Shown here one piece after another: positions 1 to 3,502 of a stretch of DNA of 5,008 nucleotides. The notes beneath the pieces were generated by a model. The model did no database searches, was not told the origin of the DNA, and saw nothing but the letters and a program-made list of their open reading frames with translations. Within the stretch, counting starts at the first letter, position 1; every line of letters begins with the position of its first letter. Position numbers and translations under genes: made by a program. The stretch comes from Oscillospiraceae bacterium (lineage in GTDB: Bacteria; Bacillota; Clostridia; Oscillospirales; Oscillospiraceae), in NCBI GenBank assembly GCA_031263805.1, contig JAISFB010000019.1, positions 1 to 5,008 of the forward strand, written 5' to 3'.

Positions 1-13
1 CCCAAATATGTAG

Positions 14-34
14 GGGCGACCGCCCCGGTCGCCC
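14..34. repeat. REP-like GC-rich hairpin
   Basis: An 8-bp perfect inverted repeat, GGGCGACC and GGTCGCCC, encloses a 5-base GCCCC loop. There is no T-run on either side, so it does not look like a simple intrinsic terminator. Short intergenic palindromes of the GGGGCGACC/GGTCGCCC type are, from memory, common as dispersed repeats in uncultured clostridial genomes. Membership of such a family cannot be shown from one copy. Confidence 0.5.
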
Positions 35-75
35 GTTGCCACAATTATAAGCGCGAAATCCGGAAAGAAACAGTC

Positions 76-104
76 TTGTCTTTTACAAATTTTTGTGTTA
101 TGAT
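76..104 (+). promoter_or_regulatory. candidate sigma-70-type promoter facing tsaB antisense
   Basis: A TTGTCT box at 76-81 and a TATGAT box at 99-104 are separated by 17 bp, matching the consensus at 4 of 6 and 5 of 6 positions. Transcription would start near 111 and run into the 3' end of tsaB on the opposite strand, since no rightward gene follows. The strip is AT-rich, so a chance match is quite possible. Confidence 0.3.
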
Positions 105-122
105 ATATATAGAAAATGAAGA

Positions 123-145
123 AAACGTGCGCAAAACGCACGTTT
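123..145 (-). terminator. rho-independent terminator of tsaE-tsaB
   Basis: A 9-bp perfect stem (AAACGTGCG with CGCACGTTT) closes a 5-base CAAAA/TTTTG loop. Read on the minus strand it is followed by a T-rich tract, TTCTTCATTTTCT, at 122-110, and it lies 33 bases past the tsaB stop codon. On the + strand the hairpin is followed by GCAGCC, so termination is expected only for leftward transcripts. Confidence 0.75.
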
Positions 146-177
146 GCAGCCTCTGTATATAATTGAATATCGTCGGA

Positions 178-1089
178 CTATGCCCCGCCGCCTTCTCCGG
201 GCGGGCCGAAAAGCCGTTCCGCCTGTGACGCGCGCAGATAATTCGGCGTCAGCTCCGCCACCGTGAGATCCGGCGCGTTTTCCGCGGCGAGCGCGACGCC
301 GTAAGCGCATTGCAGCCGCAGCAGCGCCGGCGCGAGGCGGTATTTAACGCCGCGCGCGTCAAAGGCCGTGACGCAGACGTGCGCGCCGTCGCCCGTCAGC
401 AAATACGTTTTTCCGCTCCGCGCGGCCTCCTCCGCCAGCGAGTCAGCCGTGAGCGCCCTGTCGGGGACAAGGCGCGTTATGCCGCCTATGCCGATTTCAA
501 ACAGCGCGTTGTACACCTCGCCGCGCCGCGCGTCCATCGCGGGGCAAATAACTACGTCATTTGTCCCGCGATGGATAGCATTTGGGCAAATGACGCCGTC
601 ATTTGCCGGGCGCGGGCTTTCGGTCGGAAAAATGACGACTCCACTGCCTAAGTCCGCAAAAACGCTCGCCGCCGCGCGGAGCGTCGATACAGCGCGAACC
701 GGGATATCGGCGCCCCATGCAAAGCCCTTTGCCGAGGCGACGCCGATGCGTATCCCCGTGAACGAGCCGGGGCCGCGCGCGACGGCGACGCGGGCGATGT
801 CCGCGACCGCGAGATCGTTATTTCGCAAAATATCCTCGGCCATTTTCAGCAGCGTGCGGCTGTGCGTAAGCCCGCTGTCGTGAAAGTATTGCGCGAGCAG
901 CCTCCCGTCGCGCGTCAGCGCGACGGACGCCGCTTTTGCCGAAGATTCGAGTGAAAGCATTATGGGAGCGTCCTCCGTCGCGGCGCGTGTCGCCGCGTTC
1001 CCCGTGCGCTCACGCACGTTAAATGACACGTCCGCGCGCGTTACGCGCGCGGCGCCGGATTCAAGTGAAAGCGTTATAGGTAAGCTCAT
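178..1089 (-). CDS. tsaB: TsaB, t6A tRNA-modification scaffold protein, with two internal duplications
   Basis: TsaB is an inactive ASKHA-fold paralog of TsaD that binds TsaD and TsaE in the cytosol and is needed to make N6-threonylcarbamoyladenosine at A37 of ANN-decoding tRNAs. Visible from the ATG at 1089 (303 aa): MLSLESSAKAASVAL (44-58), RGPGSFTG (105-112) and MDARRGEVY (185-193), all typical of TsaB. Two oddities are present. Residues 1-43 are an extension beginning with LPITLSLESGAARVT, a degraded copy of the true N-terminus. Residues 149-190 hold three 14-residue units, where most TsaB proteins have one. Starting at the ATG at 960 and dropping two units leaves 232 aa, the normal size. 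Three starts are possible: GTG 1107 (overlapping the tsaE stop as GTGA), ATG 1089 (14 bp past tsaE, weak SD) and ATG 960 (GGAGG 11 bp upstream). I list 1089 because of operon spacing, but 960 may be used. Family identity is secure; the start is not. Confidence 0.9.
   Translation of the reverse strand: MSLPITLSLESGAARVTRADVSFNVRERTGNAATRAATEDAPIMLSLESSAKAASVALTRDGRLLAQYFHDSGLTHSRTLLKMAEDILRNNDLAVADIARVAVARGPGSFTGIRIGVASAKGFAWGADIPVRAVSTLRAAASVFADLGSGVVIFPTESPRPANDGVICPNAIHRGTNDVVICPAMDARRGEVYNALFEIGIGGITRLVPDRALTADSLAEEAARSGKTYLLTGDGAHVCVTAFDARGVKYRLAPALLRLQCAYGVALAAENAPDLTVAELTPNYLRASQAERLFGPPGEGGGA
533..575. repeat. 43-bp near-perfect palindrome within tsaB
   Basis: Arms of 21 bases surround position 554. 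The outer 11 bases pair exactly (TCCATCGCGGG with CCCGCGATGGA). Inside these come one G-T, five exact pairs, one A-C mismatch and two further pairs before the centre. The left arm codes (on the minus strand) for the start of the conserved PAMDARRG motif, and the right arm lies in the preceding added unit. Confidence 0.85.
585..607. repeat. 23-bp perfect palindrome within tsaB
   Basis: Perfect 11-base arms GGCAAATGACG and CGTCATTTGCC flank a single C at 596. It is the same core as in the 43-bp palindrome 42 bp away, in the second added unit. It lies wholly inside the reading frame and encodes part of PANDGVICP. Confidence 0.85.
972..976 (-). promoter_or_regulatory. Shine-Dalgarno GGAGG before internal tsaB ATG at 960
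   Basis: On the minus strand GGAGG lies 11 bases before the ATG at 958-960, where the canonical TsaB N-terminus begins. The spacing is slightly long but usable. It supports an internal or ancestral start giving a 260-residue protein without the N-terminal extension. Confidence 0.4.
979..1052. repeat. cluster of three hairpins in the tsaB N-terminal extension
   Basis: Three inverted repeats sit side by side between the two copies of the tsaB start. Positions 979-985/991-997 pair over 7 bp with a 5-base loop. Positions 1003-1008/1013-1018 pair over 6 bp with a CTCA loop. Positions 1032-1041/1043-1052 pair over 10 bp around a single base. In mRNA they would precede the internal ATG at 960 and could affect its translation; this is inference. 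Confidence 0.5.
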
Positions 1090-1103
1090 TTTATCGTCCG
1101 GCC

Positions 1104-1514
1104 TCACTCATCAATTTTTATTTTGCGCGTGTCGCCGCCGGTGATTTCTATCGTCACGCGGACCGCGTCGGAGGGCAAGACTTCGGCAACAAGCTCGCTC
1201 CATTCGACGCACACGACGCCGCCGCGGTCGAGATATTCCTCGAAGCCGATGCCGAAAAGCTCCTCCGCGCCGCTTATGCGGTACATATCAAAATGAAACA
1301 GCGGCAGCCTGCCGTCGTACTCATTTACTATATTAAAAGTTGGGCTGACGATGCGCGCCGTAACGCCGAGCCCGCGCGCGAGCCCGCGCGTGAACACGGT
1401 TTTCCCCGCGCCGAGCCCGCCGCGCAGCGCGACGACGGCGCCGGGATACAGCCTCGCGGCGAGCTCGCGCCCCGCCCGCTCCGTGTCAGCCTCTCCGCCG
1501 GAATAGATTATCAT
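1104..1514 (-). CDS. tsaE: TsaE, P-loop ATPase of t6A biosynthesis
   Basis: TsaE (YjeE family) is the ATPase that drives turnover of the TsaB-TsaD-TsaE complex in tRNA t6A37 synthesis. The 136-aa protein shows the Walker A motif GGLGAGKT at residues 32-39, the switch segment VSPTFNIVNEY at 56-66, the FDMYR motif at 75-79 and the Walker B-like VCVEWSEL at 101-108, in the family's usual order. The length is close to the normal 140-155. The ATG at 1514 was chosen because the fold begins there and a GGGGGG ribosome-binding stretch (1521-1526) lies 6 bases upstream; the open frame continues back to a TTG at 1607 but that part overlaps the promoter and resembles nothing in the family. The TGA stop at 1104 abuts the tsaB starts, implying co-transcription and coupling. 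A promoter sits directly upstream at 1541-1569. Confidence 0.95.
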   Translation of the reverse strand: MIIYSGGEADTERAGRELAARLYPGAVVALRGGLGAGKTVFTRGLARGLGVTARIVSPTFNIVNEYDGRLPLFHFDMYRISGAEELFGIGFEEYLDRGGVVCVEWSELVAEVLPSDAVRVTIEITGGDTRKIKIDE

Positions 1515-1540
1515 AGCAGTCCCCCCAATATGCGACAACA

Positions 1541-1569
1541 AGCATAACACAGGCACGGCGCGTTTGCAA
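1541..1569 (-). promoter_or_regulatory. sigma-70-type promoter of tsaE-tsaB
   Basis: On the minus strand TTGCAA (1569-1564) and TATGCT (1546-1541) are separated by 17 bp. Initiation would fall near 1534, giving a leader of about 20 bases that contains the GGGGGG ribosome-binding stretch before the tsaE ATG at 1514. Spacing and position fit well. Confidence 0.6.
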
Positions 1570-1572
1570 ACG
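1561..1572. promoter_or_regulatory. 12-bp perfect palindrome over tsaE -35, candidate operator
   Basis: CGTTTGCAAACG is its own reverse complement and covers the -35 box of the tsaE promoter in the divergent intergenic region. This is the position expected for a dimeric repressor site, and it could influence both directions. No regulator is encoded in the window, so the role is inferred from placement only. Confidence 0.3.
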
Positions 1573-1589
1573 GCATATATTAACGCAGC

Positions 1590-1605
1590 GGGGCGCACGC
1601 GCCCC
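1590..1605 (+). other. leader hairpin before the DUF3343 gene
   Basis: GGGGCG and CGCCCC pair over 6 bp around a CACG loop, ending 11 bases before the ribosome-binding site at 1617. There is no T-run, so it is not a plain terminator. It may stabilise the 5' end of the rightward mRNA. A TATATT at 1576-1581 could be a -10 box, but no good -35 box is seen. Confidence 0.3.
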
Positions 1606-1616
1606 AAAGAACCGCC

Positions 1617-1622
1617 GGAGGG
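1617..1622 (+). promoter_or_regulatory. ribosome-binding site GGAGGG setting the DUF3343 start
   Basis: GGAGGG is followed by seven bases, AAAGAAA, and then ATG at 1630. This is a near-ideal Shine-Dalgarno arrangement and decides for ATG 1630 over the in-frame TTG at 1564. Confidence 0.85.
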
Positions 1623-1629
1623 AAAGAAA

Positions 1630-1902
1630 ATGCTTGATTATCTGCTGATATGCCGCTCCGTGACGTATGCGCAACGGACGGCAAAGGCGCTGGAGAGCGC
1701 CGGAATAAGCGCCGTCGTGACGCGCGCGCCGCGCGGGCTGTCGCCCGCGGGGTGCTCTTACTGCGTGCGGGTGTCGGGACGGCATATTGCCGCGGCGCTC
1801 GCCGCCGTTAAAAACGCGGGGCTGCCGCCGGCGCGCGTGTTCATTCAAAGCGAAAACGGGGGCTATTCCCCGTACGGCTCCGCCGGAGCGCCAAGCCTAT
1901 GA
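1630..1902 (+). CDS. DUF3343 family protein, putative sulfur/selenium carrier
   Basis: A 90-residue cytosolic protein resembling DUF3343 (Pfam PF11823, described as putative Se/S carrier-like). The fold reads as a short beta-alpha-beta unit: LDYLLICRSVTYAQRTAKALESAG at the N-terminus, then an ISAVVTRAPRGLSPAGCSYCVRV segment. Cysteines at 8, 42 and 45 (the last two as CSYC) are candidates for carrying a persulfide or selenide. No transmembrane segment or signal peptide is seen. Its TGA stop overlaps the ATG of the cysteine desulfurase by ATGA, so the two are translationally coupled, which supports a shared sulfur- or selenium-transfer job. The acceptor is unknown and no biochemical role is established here. 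The last ~18 residues (ENGGYSPYGSAGAPSL) look disordered. Family assignment is by pattern memory. Confidence 0.8.
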   Translation: MLDYLLICRSVTYAQRTAKALESAGISAVVTRAPRGLSPAGCSYCVRVSGRHIAAALAAVKNAGLPPARVFIQSENGGYSPYGSAGAPSL

Positions 1903-3140
1903 TATATCTCGATTCGGCGGCGACGACGCTGCAAAAGCCCAAAGCCGTCGCGCGGGCTATGAAAACGGCGGTGAATACTCTCGCCAGCCCCGGGCGGGGC
2001 GGACACGCAGCGTCTATGCGCGCCGCCCGGGCGGCGTATGAATGCCGGGAGCTTGCCGCGCGGCTGTTCAACGTCCCGGACCCGGCGAACGTCGTGCTCA
2101 CGTCCAGCGCGACGCACGGGCTCAATATCGCGATAAATTCGCTGGCGCACCTTGCGTCACGCGGCGGCGCGGCGCTTATTTCCGGTTACGAGCACAATTC
2201 TGTCATGCGCCCGCTGAAGGCCGCCGGGATCGAAGCTTTGGTCGCGCGCTCCGAGTTGTTCGAGCCGGAGGGCTTGCTCCGCGCGTTTGCAAGCGCGCTT
2301 GATCGCGGGCGTATCGCCTTCGCCGTGCTGAATCACGTGTCAAACGTTTTCGGATATATCCAGCCGGCGGAGCGCATAGCGGCGCTGTGCCGCGCGCACG
2401 GCGTGCCGCTGATAATCGACGCGTCGCAGTCGGCTGGCTCGGTCCCGATAAATATGCTCTCGCTCGGTGCGGAATTTATCGCGATGCCCGGGCACAAGGG
2501 GCTTTACGGGCCGCAGGGCACGGGCCTGCTGCTGTGCCGCGGCCCGGCTGACGGCGTTTTCGGCATAATGCAGGGCGGCACGGGGAGCGATTCGGCGTCT
2601 GACGCGATGCCGGCGTTCCTGCCGGACGCGTTAGAGGCCGGCACGCACAATATGCCCGGGATCGCCGGGCTGAGCGAGGGGATCAAATTCGTCCTCTCGC
2701 GCGGAGAGACGCGCATTTTGGAGCACGCGCGCGGGCTGACAGACGAGGCGGCGCGCGGCTTGGCGGAGCTTCCGGGCGTGCGCGTATTTGGCGGGAGCGG
2801 CAAAAACCGTGCGGGCGTGTTGTCTTTTCGGCTCAAGCATACGGAATGCGAGGCGGCGGCGGAGGAGCTTTCGCGCCGGGGCTTCGCCGTGCGCGCGGGC
2901 CTGCACTGCGCGCCGGAGGCGCACAGGACGGCGGGGACGTTTGAAACGGGTACGGTTCGGCTCAGCGTGTCGGCGTACAACACGGCGCGGGAGCTGCGCG
3001 CGCTCGTATCGGCGGTTTCGGAAATGGCCCGGAAATCGCCCAGAAATCGCAATAATCGTCCGGGCGCAAAGGCTTCACCGCAGAAATTTTATATTGTATC
3101 CCGCCCGAACGCGCGCGGCAGCAGCTCCGAAAGCCGGTAG
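1899..3140 (+). CDS. class-V aminotransferase, SufS/NifS-like cysteine desulfurase family
   Basis: A PLP-dependent enzyme expected to take sulfur from cysteine (or selenium from selenocysteine), leaving an enzyme persulfide. Visible: N-terminal MIYLDSAATTLQKP; TSSATHGLN (68-76) in the PLP phosphate region; EHNS with H99; IIDASQSAG with D174 and Q177; MPGHKGLYGPQGTG with the Schiff-base lysine K200; LHCAP with the likely catalytic C337; and VRLSVSAYNT at 353-362. This resembles the small clostridial desulfurase subgroup often paired with DUF3343 (TIGR01977 type) rather than IscS. GGAG at 1885-1888 precedes the overlapping ATG. At 413 aa it is about 30 residues longer than usual: the tail after S380 is basic, low in complexity and antisense to cdd. 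An 11-bp tandem repeat at 3019-3051 probably shifted the frame past an earlier stop. The physiological acceptor is not known. Confidence 0.88.
   Translation: MIYLDSAATTLQKPKAVARAMKTAVNTLASPGRGGHAASMRAARAAYECRELAARLFNVPDPANVVLTSSATHGLNIAINSLAHLASRGGAALISGYEHNSVMRPLKAAGIEALVARSELFEPEGLLRAFASALDRGRIAFAVLNHVSNVFGYIQPAERIAALCRAHGVPLIIDASQSAGSVPINMLSLGAEFIAMPGHKGLYGPQGTGLLLCRGPADGVFGIMQGGTGSDSASDAMPAFLPDALEAGTHNMPGIAGLSEGIKFVLSRGETRILEHARGLTDEAARGLAELPGVRVFGGSGKNRAGVLSFRLKHTECEAAAEELSRRGFAVRAGLHCAPEAHRTAGTFETGTVRLSVSAYNTARELRALVSAVSEMARKSPRNRNNRPGAKASPQKFYIVSRPNARGSSSESR
3019..3051 (+). repeat. three 11-bp tandem units at desulfurase 3' end
   Basis: CGGAAATGGCC, CGGAAATCGCC and CAGAAATCGCA run head to tail, differing at one or two positions from each neighbour. 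Because 11 is not a multiple of 3, gain or loss of a unit changes the reading frame. With two units the frame meets TAA at 3053-3055, giving a ~381-residue enzyme. Confidence 0.8.
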
Positions 3141-3484
3141 CTCACATACCGGCCGTCCGCGCGGGACGCGAGCACCTCGATATCCGGCGAAAATTCATTC
3201 AGCGTCTGCCGGCAGGCGCCGCACGGCAGGCAGTAGGCCGCCCCGTCCGACACGATGGCGATCCTCTTGAAGCTCTTAAAGCCCGCCGCCACCGCGGCGG
3301 CAATCGCGGCGGTCTCGGCGCATACGGCCACGCCGGAGGCCGCGTTTTCTATGCGGCAGCCTGTGAAAACCGTTCCGTCCGCGCACTCGATAGCGGCTCC
3401 CGTCGGGAAGCGCAAATACGGGCTGTGCGCCTTTTCCTTTATGGCCGCCGCGAGGTTTATAAGCTCTCTGTCAGTTACTCTCAT
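3089..3484 (-). CDS. cdd: cytidine deaminase
   Basis: Cytosolic zinc enzyme of pyrimidine salvage that converts cytidine and deoxycytidine to uridine and deoxyuridine. The 131-aa length is typical of the small homotetrameric bacterial form. Visible: SPYLRFPTGAAI (21-32) for nucleoside binding, ENAASGVAVCAE (46-57) with zinc ligand C55 and catalytic E57, and LPCGACRQ (86-93) with zinc ligands C88 and C91. The residue after CAE is T58, where B. subtilis has Arg. The ATG at 3484 follows purL by 18 bp; GGGAG lies 11 bases upstream in that gap, so cdd is probably co-transcribed with purL. Its TAA at 3089 lies inside the opposing desulfurase frame (52-bp overlap). No terminator is evident downstream. 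Confidence 0.96.
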   Translation of the reverse strand: MRVTDRELINLAAAIKEKAHSPYLRFPTGAAIECADGTVFTGCRIENAASGVAVCAETAAIAAAVAAGFKSFKRIAIVSDGAAYCLPCGACRQTLNEFSPDIEVLASRADGRYVSYRLSELLPRAFGRDTI

Positions 3485-3502
3485 CGTTATGTCCGCTCCC
3501 TT

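Larger units (their letters stand above)
1..177. other. AT-rich intergenic strip downstream of tsaB
   Basis: No convincing coding sequence was found here. The strip is visibly richer in A and T than the surrounding genes, especially at 85-120 and 155-170. It holds a REP-like hairpin (14-34), a promoter-like pair facing right (76-104) and a hairpin terminator for the leftward tsaE-tsaB transcript (123-145). What lies left of position 1 is unknown. In many bacteria tsaB is followed by rimI or tsaD; here the terminator shows that the transcription unit ends after tsaB. Confidence 0.7.
520..645 (-). repeat. three 42-bp in-frame units inside tsaB
   Basis: Read on the minus strand, 645-604, 603-562 and 561-520 are units of 42 bp (14 codons). 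They encode SGVVIFPTESPRPA, NDGVICPNAIHRGT and NDVVICPAMDARRG. The first 20 bases of units 2 and 3 match at 17 positions, and units 1 and 2 at 14; the second halves have diverged. The third unit contains the conserved family motif, so units 1 and 2 are the added ones. The conserved cores are themselves palindromic. Confidence 0.7.
944..1080 (-). repeat. direct repeat of the tsaB start region (114-bp offset)
   Basis: The 23 bases at 944-966 and 1058-1080 match at 20 positions. The offset is 114 bp, exactly 38 codons, so both copies are read in the same frame as PIMLSLES and PITLSLES. In the upstream copy the codon matching the internal ATG is ACG. The 91 bp between the copies are rich in short hairpins. 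Confidence 0.8.

Noticed and set aside
520..645. Short repeats at regular spacing resembling a CRISPR array
   Set aside because: There are only three diverged units, they are in frame within tsaB, they have no unique spacers and no cas gene is near.
310..883. Rightward open frames of 113 and 171 residues
   Set aside because: They lie opposite tsaB, which carries clear family motifs, and show no recognisable domains; open antisense frames are expected at this GC content.
1515..1607. N-terminal extension of TsaE to the TTG at 1607
   Set aside because: It crosses the promoter and lacks family similarity, while ATG 1514 has a ribosome-binding stretch at suitable spacing.
1564..1629. N-terminal extension of the DUF3343 protein to the TTG at 1564
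   Set aside because: The near-ideal GGAGGG-7-ATG arrangement at 1617-1632 marks ATG 1630 as the start.
2504..3052. Leftward open frame of 182 residues
   Set aside because: It is antisense to the desulfurase active-site region, with Ser/Arg/Pro-rich shadow composition and no motif.
3061..3107. CGGGCG/CGCCCG inverted repeat as a terminator between desulfurase and cdd
   Set aside because: The stem is only 6 bp with a 35-base loop and no adjoining T-run.
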